Numbered from the stretch's first letter, positions 37,206 through 50,751 are shown. The stretch is DNA of 64,000 bases from Ulota crispa (GCA_963920765.1 OY987249.1:64501-128500), one strand, 5' to 3'. The notes: a model not told the origin generated them from the letters alone. Translations and numbers: made by a program.

Positions 37206-39622
37206 CTTTTATCTATGCATTGCATTAAATGATTCTTAGTAACTTTATTCCAACTTAAAAGTACATTTTTATATTCATAGCATTTACTTTAAGTGATGTG
37301 TTTATTAAGAAATTTTTATTGAATTTTAAAACAATACTTTAAGTTCTCAAAATTATCTTTTTTAAGAAGCTTTCACATTTTCAGTGTTGGATTTTTATGA
37401 ATACATTCTATAATTTATAATCTCATGTATTTGGCTATTATTGAAGTTAAAATCTATCGTTGGAGACTGTATATAGTTCTTGGTTATATACTAATATTTG
37501 GATACAAGTATCTGATACAAAATTAAAATCGAATGTAATGTAGATAAGTATAGAAAATTGAGTTAATTATAAATCAATACAAGATTTGTCAGAAAAGTTA
37601 TCAACTACCAACATATTTTCTTAACTTTGACATACAATGCTATGCATAAATAGATAGTATATCATACTCGTTTTTCAAAAAGTTGCCCATTGTGATATGT
37701 GCTCTATGCAACGTGTGAAAATCCTCAAAATATATCCATGCATTTATAACAAAAAGTGGTCTTGTTTTGATAACTTTTTCAAAGTGCCATGAGAGTTTAA
37801 ATTGGAAGGGAAGCAAAAAAAATTGAACAATTGTGTTCATTGCCTCCATATATGCAAAATTCGAAGAAATACTAATTTTTATGTTCGAACTTAAGAGTAT
37901 ACCAATCTGCAACATTTATGTTGATTTCAGAGCCATATGGCATGAAAGCTGACGAATATATGGACTATGAGTTTTAATTGTTGAAGGGAAGGTGGTTATT
38001 TGATTTATTGCAGCCATAACCCATAAAGTTCTTTGACTATGTTCCATCAAAAAACACTTAGAATGAGGTGTTTTGATAGTGAAGACAAAAAAAAATGTCA
38101 AATGAAAATATGGTGCAACTGACCATAAGATGTAGTAGACTACTTCATTTAAATGAGAGATGTTTTTCACAAACATAGTGAGATTATACGCTTTAAAGTG
38201 AGGAATAGTTTTTTTTTTTTTAGGGGAATTGAAATTCTTTGTAGCTCTAATTTGAGGAGATTTTTGCGCCAATTGCTTTCAGTTTTTTGATTGAGCTCTT
38301 TTAGATTGATTTTTAGTAATAGAGCTAGCTATGTGCCTAATAAAGTTCACAACATTTAGAATTGGGGAACACATACTAAAAATGTAGAATAGGAAATTAG
38401 TGTCAAGAAAATTCTCATATAAAGCTCACTTCTTTTGACAATTTTTGGCTTTCACATACAAAAGTCTTTTCTAAATTGAAAAGTAGAGCTTTGGGTTGTA
38501 GCCAGCTATAGAGAAAGAAAGAAAAAAAGGAAATGAGTCAAAAATTGTGACTTTGACAAGCTTAACTATCATAAGGCCACATCCACCTACAATGAAGCAA
38601 CTGACAATAGGTAAAAATGGTTGCTTTCATGGAATGAGGTTGGATCAGGGCCTAACAAGGAAATAGCTTTGTCCCTCAACTTTGGACAAGATTCCAAACT
38701 TTTAGTTGCAATGTAAATAGTTGTGCCCATCTAGCTCCACTAGCAAACATAATCACATGTTCCATCATATTTTTTCCTATAAATTGAAATGGTTTGAATC
38801 TTTTGCATTGGAAAGATACTTTTTAGACACATCCTCTAAATTTTCAATGAAAATACATTCATTATTCTATAAGTACTAGCATATCCAAAATTGCTACTGT
38901 ATGCTGCCAAAAAAACGCTTTTTGATTCTTAACCTTGTTTTTACTTTCATAAGCTTACATTTTACTAGGTCTAATTTGAAGTTTGAACCCTTTTTTCCTT
39001 TAATATAAAATAAATAAATAATACTAGAACACTAATTCCACGTTCTCTCCGTCAAACGATGAGCTCAAAATAATTCTAAGTAGAGGTAAAAAATATTCCT
39101 CTTTTTATGGAGGCATTTTCTTTCCTCTATCCTCCTTTGTCTTTTTCTACGACAAGGGTGTGTCCCGATTAAAGAGAAGGAGAAACTTTGAATAGAACAA
39201 GAAGGGGTCTCAACACTCAAGGAGAGGGTTTGGTATGACGTAGAGATTAGTAAATACAATTCAAACAAGGAAAAAAAGCAAACACGTAAATAAGGGGGTA
39301 GAGGTGAAAAAGGAAGTGCAGGAGTTGGTGGCAAATCTCTATAATATTTTGAAAGTGAGTATGAATAGTTATATTAGACACTTGAGATTTGTAGACTTCC
39401 ATGATTCCATCTATTATTTTTAAGTTTGGAAAATTAAAATTTTGTGAGGAACTCGGTTTTTGATATTCTCAAAATCAGTAGTTTTTTTGTTAACTTTTTT
39501 AGAGCCTTGTTCAAATTTTCTTTGGAAAACTAAATAGACAAGTTACCAACTTTTATAACAACTTGTACCAGGAAAGAACAAGATGAGTATACTTTGCAAC
39601 AAAAAGGAAATGAGTGGGGTTC
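37206..39622. other. AT-rich intergenic region
   Basis: No recognisable gene or structured repeat. Minus-strand frames at 37640-37915, 37916-38272 and 39065-39334 are short and lack family features. Confidence 0.5.
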
Positions 39623-39818
39623 TGTGAGCCGTGAACCATGAGCCTAGATTTTTGTTAGAATACTAAATTCACCTAGAACCATGTACATAGGGCCTTACAA
39701 TTGTGCATTTAAAATTTTCACATATTGAAAATTTGTCATTTTGTTGTTTTTGCATTGATTTTAAGCTCTTAAATTGGTTCTCGCTCACAAAAATCTTGGC
39801 TCATTGCCCATGGCTCAC
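39623..39818 (+). mobile_element. MITE-like copy 1
   Basis: About 196 bp with imperfect terminal inverted repeats: GTGAGCCGTGAACCATGAGCC at the left end against a right end of GGCTCATTGCCCATGGCTCAC. Internal words such as AGGGCCTTACAATTGTG recur in inverse orientation in copy 2. Confidence 0.7.
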
Positions 39819-40505
39819 CATTTTACGCTCACTATGTAGTGTTCTCATTTCCAAAAGATTCATCTGATTTATTATATAACAAAATGGTTGTGAGCACCTG
39901 TATCCCCACCCTAGGAGTATGTGTAGCACACAACCAAGTTCAAGGAAATCCAAGTGATAAACAACAAAGCTAAGCTAAATTAGGGTAGCATTTTATAGGT
40001 TCCAAGTCTTTGCCTTTTTTAGCAATGGATTTCTTTTTATATTTTTAATTTATAAAGTTTTGGAATTCATGCATAAGTTTAAGGTTTGGCCAAGAGTCTG
40101 AGCTAGAAGGGTCTAAAATTCAATTTGTGAAAATTGCATTACCTAAAAGGCAAAAGCAAGTCTAGAGGGAAGACATGCACCATACCTCATCCAAGAGAGG
40201 GGTGTTGCTGCACTTGCAATTGTACGTTACCTCCATCTTTTGTATTCTTGGTTGGTGATTCATCCGTAGCCTCTGCCCATCTTTCCTAGGCCTTTAGTTT
40301 TTACTAATTTTTTTCAATTGGTCGTTTTCCCTTTACTAATCCCAACCCACGGATACCCTATCCTACGCAAATCCCTTACTTTAATTGATTAAAAGGTAAA
40401 TCAAAATCCCCATTTTATATAAAAAAGGAGAAAAAATAAAAACTCAATTGTCCACGAGCCATGCTCACCTCCTATTTGGATGACGCTATTTTGTGAGCAT
40501 AAACT
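39819..40505. other. AT-rich spacer between MITE copies
   Basis: No gene recognised between the two copies. Confidence 0.4.
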
Positions 40506-40707
40506 CATGAGCTTGTGAGCGGTGAGCCAAGATTTGGTGAGTAGGTTTCAATTTTGAGCTCAAAGCCAATGGAAAAATTAAAAAATATATAAGTTTTTCA
40601 AAGAATAAATTTTTAAAATGCATAACCGTAAGGCCCTACATACACAATTATAGATAAAATTGATTATTTTGACCAAAAATCTAGGCTCACAACTCACGGC
40701 TCATGGA
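40506..40707 (-). mobile_element. MITE-like copy 2, inverse orientation
   Basis: About 200 bp, reverse-complement relative of 39623-39818: it ends with ATCTAGGCTCACAACTCACGG, where copy 1 begins with the complement. It shares the GGCCCTACATACACAATT internal block in inverse form. The two copies diverge by many substitutions. Confidence 0.7.
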
Positions 40708-42030
40708 TCCCTGCTCATGATATAGCATTTCCCCTCCCACTCTTAGGTTCATTCATTCTTTCCCTCTTTGTTTTTAGTTAAGTTTTCTGTATTCAAAAAA
40801 ATGAGAGAATTCTAGAATTAAAGGAAAGAAAGTGAGGTTTAAAAAGGGGGTGAGAAGACTAAGCTCAAGTATGATGAATTGCTGGAAAATGGAGGTGGCT
40901 AGCCTCCTAGAGTAAGTCCTAGAGCTACTGCTTCTTCTTTAGCCCTTGCTATGCTATCTGGCCCTTCTGCTACCCGGCCTTTCTGTTACCCGACCTTTTT
41001 GCTATTGCTCCGTGGCTCACAATTTTGGATATAACAAAAACTTCAAAATTTATACTCTATATCATATATCAACTCAAGTTGCTTTTCCATTTATCAATTT
41101 TTGAAATACCTTAAAAAAGTTTAAAATTTTGAAAGGTCATGTGACTATTTGGACTTTTGGAGTTTAGAGTTAAACTCTTCAATCTTTCTATACGATGATA
41201 CTTTGTTTTCTGCTTATTAGTTTTCAAAGTAGATGATTTTAAGATTATTGAGTGTAGAATGCATGGTGCTTGAATAAAAATGGTTCATGTGTGTTTTTAG
41301 AAATGTGGGGCACTTTGTAATTCCTTTATGCCTTCATGGATTCAAGTGCTTATTATCATACCATTTTACAAAATAAGATAAGTCTAAAACTTCTGTGAAG
41401 AGTAAGCAATGCACTTGTAAAATATGGTGCCATCTCTACATCATAGTAGGGCCTAACTCCATTACATGACACGATCTCTTACAAACTTTCTAAACAAAAT
41501 AAAAAAAGTTCTTTGTGCATGAACATGTCCTAAACAAAACCAACATTTATCATTTGATACAAACAAACAAAGAACTTGTTTATATGGTGTGAGGTAAGCC
41601 TAGATCTTTTCATTCCTTAGTCATCACACAATTCTAATTTTGACCAACTCCCACTTAGAAGACAATGCCTCTTACATCAAGGCTCAAAGTTTATTGATTG
41701 TTTCCTAAGCATACATTATATCGTACCTCAAAAACCCAAATGTTTGAGACACTCCATTACGGAGAATCACTGCCATGGGAAGAATTTTGGACATGAAGAT
41801 CAAACTCCGTTTTAAACATATCCCTTTATTAACTTTGATTAGATTTGATCATTGAAACATTAAGATTGCACTAATAATTCTCAAGAAAAAAATATAGAGA
41901 AGCGCGATGGAAGCTTCTTTAAAACCAAAAAGCTTCATCTATTAAATTGTGTGACAAAAAAAGTTGTTGGAATGTGATTTTGTCCAGAATCATGGCCACA
42001 AATGTCTGCTCACCAGCAGGCATTTAAGGG
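40708..42030. other. AT-rich region downstream of the CEP164-like gene
   Basis: No further exons of the minus-strand WW-domain gene recognised. A small triple repeat of a CTACCCGGCCTTT-type word lies at about 40955-41000. Confidence 0.4.
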
Positions 42031-43708
42031 TCAACTCCTCAAGGAATTGTTTAATATTTCTTTGTTAGAAAGTCTCACCTGTTCCAATGTTGATGGGAAT
42101 CGCAAACATTGGGTAGAAGATTCTTCAGTTTTTGGGTGCAGGTATTGATCATTGTTTTGCGATGCCACTTCGACGTACAATTTTCTGCACATGAATTTTA
42201 ATTCAAAAAAGACAAGTTTTGAGTATTTTAGGATTGAATTTTGATATGTCAAAGTGATTCACTTACATTTGAAATGAAGAAATCATGTTGAGTTCCTTCG
42301 CTGACGGTAGTTTACCCTATTATCACAATAGGCCTTAATTCAAAAACTAAATATAGAAGCAATAGTACACCAAATGCCATGGTTACGGTATCATTTTAGA
42401 GATAATTGAGTCAAGGTTTTGTATCAAGCTTCAAATTTCTAAATGAGTAAAGTATATGTTAATTATCAAGATTTCAACAAGATAAGGTCAGTTTTAAGCT
42501 CAAATTTGAAATAGCCCTATTATCACTTCCTTAGAGATTTTGGTTGTCATACATGATCATAATTTTCATTTTCATGTTTGGTGTTCTTTTTTCTTTCCTT
42601 GACCTTTGTGATCATCCAGAAGTGCTACCTAAGTTGACAAAATTCAATTGTTTTTGGTATTTACTTTTGACATTGCTATAGCTAAGACACTGGTAGAAAA
42701 TTTACTTTCTTAAGTAAAGAACTCTAAGACTTTTCTTGCAATACCAAGATCCCGAAATTGAAGAAAAACCCTAATAAATATGGGTATCTGAAAACATAAA
42801 AGTGAGTAATAACACGGTACTAGTGATAATAGGGTACACTACTTGTATGTAATATCAAAAAAAAATCCTTCCCACTGCCGGCATCACTTTGCATCGATTT
42901 TGCAGTATCCAAGAAAACACACCTGTAGTGTTCGTCGCATGGGTGTTCCCAAACACTATCGCCTGACTCAAAGTTGAAGTAGTAAATCTCATCATCTTGG
43001 GTTCGACTGCACCAGACATGAAGGTTTTGTTTATAATGAAGAATCACACTTGACCAGCTCGCAGCAGTTGATACTTGAGTTGCTTGTGAGCAAGAGATTT
43101 ACCAAGGCTTCCAATGGCGAGGCATAGGAGCTTTGAGCCCCTCTCTTGCAATCCACAATAAATCTTGGTCGTCTGGCAAGCTCATGCCAAGCCATCTTGC
43201 ATACTCAAGTAACTCTGCCCAATTTTTTCAACAGAGATATTAACTCACATTTGTAATTTGCAAATTTGAAGTTAAAAAAGTAAACAGTCAACACAACTTG
43301 CTGAGCAAAACTACCATATCATGTTCTCTATAGTAAAGCTTGCTGTCTGACGCTTATTAATATTTTTCCGAAGTGGTAGCCCCTTCAATCTTGCTCTCCT
43401 CTCGCTTTCCTATGCTTTACAATTTAGTTTTATATTTTTAGAAACATTGATGTTGTTGTTTCCACCAACTTGTGCAATTCCAAACTAAAATCTTTTTCAA
43501 TGTCAAAGAATAACTCTTAATTTTAATTAAAAATCTGTAAATGAAATTGCACTGCAATGTCATACAACTTCAATCTATTAACAAACCTACGGACCACTAT
43601 ATACATGCACTCAGTAGTTCACAAAGGCATTGTACCTTCTTCACTTGGTTCAAATTCCTCATCAATCTCTTCTTCAAGTACAACATTGTTTTGTGGAAGA
43701 GCAGCCAT
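42031..43708 (-). CDS. CEP164-type WW-domain protein, N-terminal part
   Basis: Four exons in phase on the minus strand: 43708-43636, 43214-43103, 43006-42923, 42184-42079. Without a further splice the last runs on to TGA 42031-42033, giving about 141 aa. The start is ATG 43708. The N-terminus is acidic ([15 protein letters not shown]), followed by [10 protein letters not shown], then [20 protein letters not shown] and the WW core [23 protein letters not shown] (residues about 46-90). This is the order and wording of the N-terminus of CEP164, the distal-appendage protein of basal bodies that recruits TTBK2 and is needed for cilium assembly. Animal CEP164 is much longer; I see no coiled-coil exons downstream. 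Either a short family member, a gene with distant exons, or a truncated copy. A strong donor near 42012 (CTG|GTGAGC) may end one further mini-exon. Expected role: sperm basal body. Confidence 0.7.
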
Positions 43709-46059
43709 GGAAAAAACAGGATTTAAGCCCTTGGCGTCCCAGTTCTTTACTGAACAACAAGCCAATGGGTGAAATTCAATATTTCTTTCTACATCAAATA
43801 TCAAGCGTTTACTTGCATCCAACTCCTTTCAACCAACTTTGAAATGTTCATTATCGTTGCTCTGACCATGAATATTTTCCTTGAAGACTAAAAAATTACA
43901 CGGTTTTGAATGAAGGTTCGATTTGGTTTAGTATCAAGGTTCTTTCTTTTCGTTTGTATATAGACTATATGGGTGTCTTGTGCTGGTTTGGATGCATTTA
44001 ACGTAACCAAGGAAACTAGTGCATACAATTCAAAACAAGATTTATTTACTAATCAAGCTCACCCCCTCTATGGTGATTTGAAAAATTAGGTTTTTGAGAA
44101 ATTGGTTTAATTTTGGAATATTCAAATCACATTGGGGACACAACCTTTCTTGTTATTCATAGAGAGATCTCCCATGGATTAATCATATCAAGGTCTGTGT
44201 ATCATGGAGAGGATATATTATGTGAAACCATGGAAAGTCTTCTTTATTTTCTACAAATTACTCCACATTTTTATATAAAAACAACAAGTATGCCTTGCAC
44301 CTCTTTGCATCTTGTGTTTTTGAATTTCCAATGAAATGTCTACTAATAGATGAATTTTAATGATCTTTTTGTAATGCACTTCTATATTTTTTGCTAATGA
44401 ACAGGAATAGTCCATTTTTAATTTACTTGGCCACAAAGCAAACTACCCAAGTGTTAGCATAGCATAAAAGGCAAATGTGAAAAGTAAATCACTCAAGTGA
44501 CAATAATAAATTCTTGGTAGTATTTGGATTGATAGACCTTGATTTGATTTGAAAAAGACAAAAGTGATAATGACTCCCATAGGTTCTCAAATTTTTTGAA
44601 AGCTTCACACAATAAATTTGCATATTATTTTCTTGTTGGTCTAAACTTTTGAGAAGGAGGTTCTATCTTGGGGGTCACTCTATGTATATTTTGAGTACCC
44701 TGTGTGGTAAGCGGTTTTTTTAGGGGCGGAACTATTTATTTAGTAGGTAAGAATTAAAGGATCCCTAAAATTACTTATAATTGACAAAATGGCTTATTTG
44801 ATTGACCTCTATTATTACTTATACTTTCTATTTCAATAAAATTTATTCTAGGCTATAATATATTCTTTATATAGAAAATCCTAGAAATGAAAAACAAGCT
44901 AAAAGGAGAAAAATTTGACAAAGTAGCATGCAACATTTTTTTTCCTAAAGTCTTGAAGCTGCCCATTTTGATTTGAAGGAATATAGCATTTAATTGCCGC
45001 AGAAAAAGAGGCTGAACTAGCTATGCACCTACTTGCACACACATGTTGTAATAAATTTAGTCTAGAAGATCCAATATATGACACACTAAATTATATGTAC
45101 AAAATACTAATGACCACATTTGAAGGCTACCTAAATTATTTATAAATGATTTTTGGCTTTCCATGGCCTTTATCTTATTTTTAAGTTTTTATAAATTCTA
45201 CCCAAAAATAATAAAATGTTATTTATATTTTGCCGCACGTTGTTTCTAAAATGCGATAAGTAACCCCCTAAGGGTTCTATGGTTTAGTTTTCTTGAAGAT
45301 ACTAAGCACTCAAGGAAAAGGTTGTAAGTACATAGAAGGAGCCTTACAAATTAGAAAATGCAATTTTAGGTATGAAATTTTCAAGATAAACAACCATTGT
45401 TGAGTTGGAAGAAGTTGAAGGATAAGGTACATACAAACTAGATTACCATGGGTGTATTCTTATGTTTTTACCAAGAGCAATTCCTTGAAAAACTATAGTT
45501 ACTAATCTTCACTTGATGACTAATTTTTGTTTCACAACCTAAAATATATTTTGTTGAAATTACATTGATTAATTGTAAAGATTTAAGAACTCTTACAACC
45601 TAATAGACAATTGTTTGTAGCGCCAATACAAGAAGCAATTGGATTAAGATTTGTCTTGGAATAATGAGCACAAGCAATTGTAGTTGCCTTTAACCCTAAA
45701 AGTAATAGTCTGCATACACTACATAGCATCAATTGTTTACCATTGTAAACCATCTTTCATTGAGTGTGTCTGGATTGGATTCTCAAAGAATTTTGATGCA
45801 GCATTTTATATCCGTGAGTCCAACAGCATTGTTTGTTGCAGTAGGTTATGCTTCTGACCTGAGAAAACTTGAAGCAAAAGTGGTTTTGCATTTCAGAAAG
45901 GTGGAAGACTTTTGAAGTGCTTGAGTTTCATATACAAAATCGCTTGTCGTAGATGCTTGGCTAGGCATACGGAGATGTACGAGGGCAATTATAACCGTAA
46001 GGTTGAGATGAAGAGGAAGAAGAAAAAACATTGATGAAATTGGACAATTGCGAAGAATA
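43709..46059. promoter_or_regulatory. Shared upstream region of two divergent cilium-family genes
   Basis: 2.35 kb between the ATG of the CEP164-like gene (43708, minus) and that of the CH_2 gene (46060, plus). It must hold the promoters and 5' UTRs of both. I could not identify an X-box (RFX site) or other element by eye. The middle is AT-rich with no gene recognised. Confidence 0.4.
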
Positions 46060-49000
46060 ATGGGCGGAAACACAGGCGTGCGACGTGATGTCTTGCGTTG
46101 GATAGTGGCCCTCAATCTCTCTTTTCCCATTAAAAACATCAAGAGGTAAGCTTTTTTATCAACATTCTCTGGACCACTTCAATTGACCACTGCTTACAAA
46201 TCTCGATTCAATCCTTTTGCTGTAATTTTTGTAGATAAAGATGTTTTCGCTAAAAAAAAAGATTGCACTTATGCAAGCTTTCATTGAGGGTATCATTATT
46301 TGCAACTAAAGTTTTCTTGTAATAAATTTTCCATATTAATTTGTGATGCAACTGCTTATGGGGTGTGTGCCAAATCACTTCATGCTCAGCATTTTTACTT
46401 TAAAACGCGCATAATTAACATTTTGAAGCACAATGTGTTTTATTTGTGCAATTTAGGGTTGATTGTTGAGGTTTCTCTTTTTAAGTTTTACGCATCTCTG
46501 TAAATTGTCTCTTGGTTGTTGATTCCATATTCCTCTCTCTACCACTTTGCTTCTCCGTGCTCTGTAATGAAGGCAGCAAATTTCAGCGACTATAGTTTTA
46601 TAGATTAGTAATGTATGATCGCTTTCTTCTCCTATACATCAATCGTCTCAATCTTTTCATACGTGTAAAACTATTCAAGGGAGACACTGACCTGGCAGGC
46701 AAAAGTTTCACGTTTTCTTATTTTTTTGGCAGAGATTTTTCAAACGGATTTCTGGTGGCAGAAATCTTTTCACGATATTTTCCACATGACATCCAGATGC
46801 ACTCTTTTGATTATGGAACTAAGAAAGAGAAGAAAAAGGATAATTGGACTCAGCTCCAAAAGTTCTTCAAGGTTTACATTCTCTCTTTTGTGAGGATGAT
46901 TGAAATTGTAGAGATAAGTGTAGCGAGCGCACAAAGTTCAAGGGTGTGTTCCTTACAAACACTAGTTTGTATTACGTGTTTACATCTTTCAAAATCATGA
47001 GGCCCCAAACAGCCTCTCATTTTGTTAGTGATGCAAAACCTATAAGTACCTTTGAGCTATGTAGTCTTGGAATGCGCTTCTCGGATTCTCTGAGGATTTT
47101 TCCGTATTGTATTTTCATGGGGAACCATAGATAGCTATGGCGCAACACAATCTGCTCACTCATTATCTTCAAATGAGGGCTCGATGTAACAATCTGACAG
47201 TGGTGTGGGGCTGCAGAAACGGTCGTTTATGGTTATGAAAGATGAAATTGAGACAATCATCAGCTGCGAGACTCCAGATGGAGCAGGCCCTCTCCTTGAG
47301 CGCATGTACAAATTTCTCACAATGAAGAGGTGAGAATTCCTTATCAACTTCTGCAAAGACTTGCAGTCTACATCGTGTCACACACACCTTTACTAGGGAG
47401 GTATTCAATGAGTATTATGTAGAGAATTCGGAAAGGACTAGGTTGTACCATCAAAATCTAAAGCATGATCTTGATCAGTTCATACCTGCGCTGTGGCTAT
47501 ATGGTACAATAGAACAAATAGTAATTTTCCCAAAAGCTATCATTTTCCAAAGGCATTTTATATAAGCCAGTTGCACTTAAAAACCATTGATCGGCACGAT
47601 AACGAGAAACTAATTGATTCATATGCCATTTTCAAGATGTAAACCAGAGGAAATGGAGGTAGAGAAGGAAAAGCAGCAGCACCACCAACAGCACCAACTT
47701 AATCAAAAAGCTTCCTCTGAATCAGTAATGAATTTTGCAATGTCGGTTTCCGCGAGGTCTCTCAAAGTGACAGATGTCGAAGAAAACCATACTGAACTGC
47801 CGAACCTGACTAGTACAAGAATTCCTGCCGCAAATACTGATGGGGAGAGAACTTCGTTGTCGTGTTCGTGCATTAAACAAGGACATGATTGTGGACCTCC
47901 ATGCTTGAACCGTGGTTGCCAACATTTCGTCAGTATAAGTGACTCATTTTACTCTATCCAACGAGAAACCTCAGAGCACATTCCAGGGTGTGGTAATGGC
48001 TTAGGCATACTCCTGCCTCTTCAGTCCAACGTGAATTTTAACGCTTATAGTGGATACAACAAGGTCATGGTCGAGACTGACAATTCTTCACCTCAAAGGA
48101 TATACGATACAAATGAGAACCAAGAGAAGGAACTTGATACGGTGTGCTTATCAGCTGTTGAACGAGCAAGGCAAAGAGAAACCGGTAAAAAAACTAGTCG
48201 TCAGCAGAAGCCCTTGACGGTTGGTCGTACGGAGGAAACTAAGCCTGGTACCAAGGCGAGTTCGGACATTGCTCTTGCCTTTCGCAGTCCTCACAGACAG
48301 GTGCTTCTTTCAAATCAACCAGAGGAATATCTTAATCAAAAAGTTATTCAATTCTACGTAGAATGCTTGGGGATGTCTGCAAGAAATAAAGATTCTTCCC
48401 AATCAAGCAATTAAGCTTTGAATTTGTAGTCTTGAAAGCAAAAACCATGATGTGTTTTAATTGTTGCAGAGAAAATTCAAACAATACACAATAAATGACT
48501 ACCGAAGGCAACAGACAGCGGCGTGTGCCCAACTTGGAAAGCTTGGTCCTGATTTAGAAGATGAGGAATTGGGTGAAAAGGTTAAATCATTTATAAATCG
48601 GTGTTTAGTATATGCTTGTGAAGATAAATTCATCAAAGTTTGTTTAACGACGCAACTAATTTTCTTAGAGTGACATATGTGATTTGTGATGTGATTCTTA
48701 GAAGGAGAAACTAGAGCGAATGAAAGAGTTCAGCCGTGTTGTTCGTAGCTGTAATACGGCTCAGGTAATCATTCACTGGTTTTCTCTTTTGCGTATTTGG
48801 CTTAGCACAAATTTTTGCAAGCAATCTTAGCATTTAATTCATTATTAGGGTTGCTGGTGCAAATCATCATAGAAATGCGCTTTAGAATGAGGTTGTTTGG
48901 CCACTTGTCATACAAGTGGATTCTTGTATTCGTTTGTCCTATGAATGTCTGAAGGTCAAGAAGCAAATCGTCGTGGGGTGGGTTGATTTTTGGATTACAG

Positions 49001-50751
49001 GTACATTTACCAAAGAAGAGCAAGACACCATCACTTTCCAAGCGTCAAAAGGTATGAACAGCACTTCCTTTTTCATCTAAAGATTGTTAAGGGATTCATT
49101 ACCTCCAGGTATCAGTTCAAAAGAGTACATCCTTGAAAATATAGCAGTTTGTGTTCCTTGCCTCTTCACTTTTATTGATGAAAATGACAAAAAGTGAATA
49201 AAAGTTAATGCTAGACCAAATGTGCCATACGAAAATCCCAAATGTAATAGAAAGTCAGCCTCAAGTGCACGCTGTTAATTGCTGGCCCAATGAAAGTTTG
49301 GTGTTAGGCATAGTTGTTGACAACTTGTAGCAAGAACTGCACATACTGACTAAGCAAGAATTAGAGGGAGGTTAGTCATACAAGTCAGAGTCATTTTAAA
49401 GATGTTTGAACAAGCTGGAAGGTACTCTGAGATGCTAGTTGTCTGAACTTTGAACATTGGTCAAAATCATGAAAAGAGCATATTTCGACGTGTTTGATAG
49501 CTTGTAATTTTCTTTCGCTATGAGCTTTATCTTTAAAATACTAATGTTGTGAGAAGTCAAAGAGTCTATTATTGTCTTCTTATATGATTTTTAAATCAAA
49601 GATTTCGGTTGTAATTTGTTATACTGTTTTGTTTTTGTATGTGAACATGCTACAGATCTTCTACACCATTTAAATATATGGTGTTTAACTAGTTTTGGAC
49701 TAATTGAAGTCCATAAACAATAATCCATACGCAAAACACTGGCAGACCTTTTGATGTTTGCATATTGTATGGAAGACATTGAGAGATTATTGTATGTAAA
49801 CCATTGGGAGATTTATGCAATGTAAACTTCAAAAGGGTTTAGAATTACATGAATAGTTCAAATTTAGTGAAATATGGCATATAATTTCTAAAATGGGTTC
49901 TTGTTTACTACTTGAACTCCTTGTAAATTTTGATGTGTTTTAGGGTTTAATTCATTGGTTGAGAGATAATGAAGTTCATTTTACGTCTCTCTACCAAATT
50001 GTACAAAATTAGATGTCAAATTTAACTAAATATAAACTATCCAAAATTCATTAGTAATGGTCCAAAAATTGTATCTATTTGCAAGAGATTGGGAAAAGAT
50101 TGGGAAGTACTTGCAAAACATTGAGAGACATATTCAATCTAAAAGTCATAAAAAATATTAGGTAAAGTATATACAACGTAATAAAAAAGTTTCAATGTGT
50201 TGGGACATAAAAGTCCATGTTTACATGAATAGTCTATAAGTATAAGTAAAGGAGTCATCTAGCAATAAACACATACAAAAATTATTTGAGCACAAATCAG
50301 GAAACCACAATTAATAGTCTATCTTCACATTTGACCAAATTAGCTCATAGCAGGCGCTTGAATTTGCGGCCACAGTGCCAAAACCCAAGGTGAAAAAGGT
50401 TGAGGTTGAAAATCCACTTGTGGTAGAGAAGAACCATCATCACCTCTCTGAATTGCAAGTCCTTGAAGCTAAACATGAGGCTGATAGACAGCATGTTGAG
50501 GTGATGTACTCCCACAAATACAATTTATATTGATCAACTTCCTTTGTTTCCTTGACTTGCCAGTTGGCCTTCTATTTTTTATCTCATCATATGTATACAT
50601 TTAATAAAAATTCATGCCTTTCTCAAACAATGACTACCGCTCATATTGCAAGCCTATGTTTTATTAGAAACATGTGTTCAACGTAACTAACAAGAAATTT
50701 CCACCATTGCTACAGGCCATGCGCCGGGAGTTGGAAATATTTCTTAGATAA
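46060..50751 (+). CDS. CH_2-domain (SPATA4/SPEF1-type) protein with C-terminal LGPDL/coiled-coil module
   Basis: Nine exons in perfect phase: 46060-46145, 46733-46871, 47217-47329, 47637-48300, 48470-48580, 48702-48764, 49001-49051, 50354-50500, 50716-50751; 469 aa, stop TAA. The first ATG with an open frame is 46060; an upstream ATG (46034) meets a stop at once. Residues 1-112 form a CH_2 domain: [51 protein letters not shown], then helix [13 protein letters not shown]. Such domains bind microtubules of the axoneme (SPATA4, SPEF1/CLAMP). Residues 113-334 (one large exon) are Gln/Glu-rich and low in conservation. Residues 335-469 are conserved-looking: [34 protein letters not shown], then a coiled coil with [20 protein letters not shown]. 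This tail recalls cilium proteins of the JHY type; that assignment is inference. Neighbour: divergent CEP164-like gene. Likely expressed in sperm. Confidence 0.75.

Noticed and set aside
48301..48414. Extension of exon 4 of the CH_2 gene to the stop at 48414
   Set aside because: A donor at 48300 joins exon 5 at 48470 in phase, and exon 5 onwards is clearly coding, so the run-on is intronic; it might still occur as a retained-intron form.
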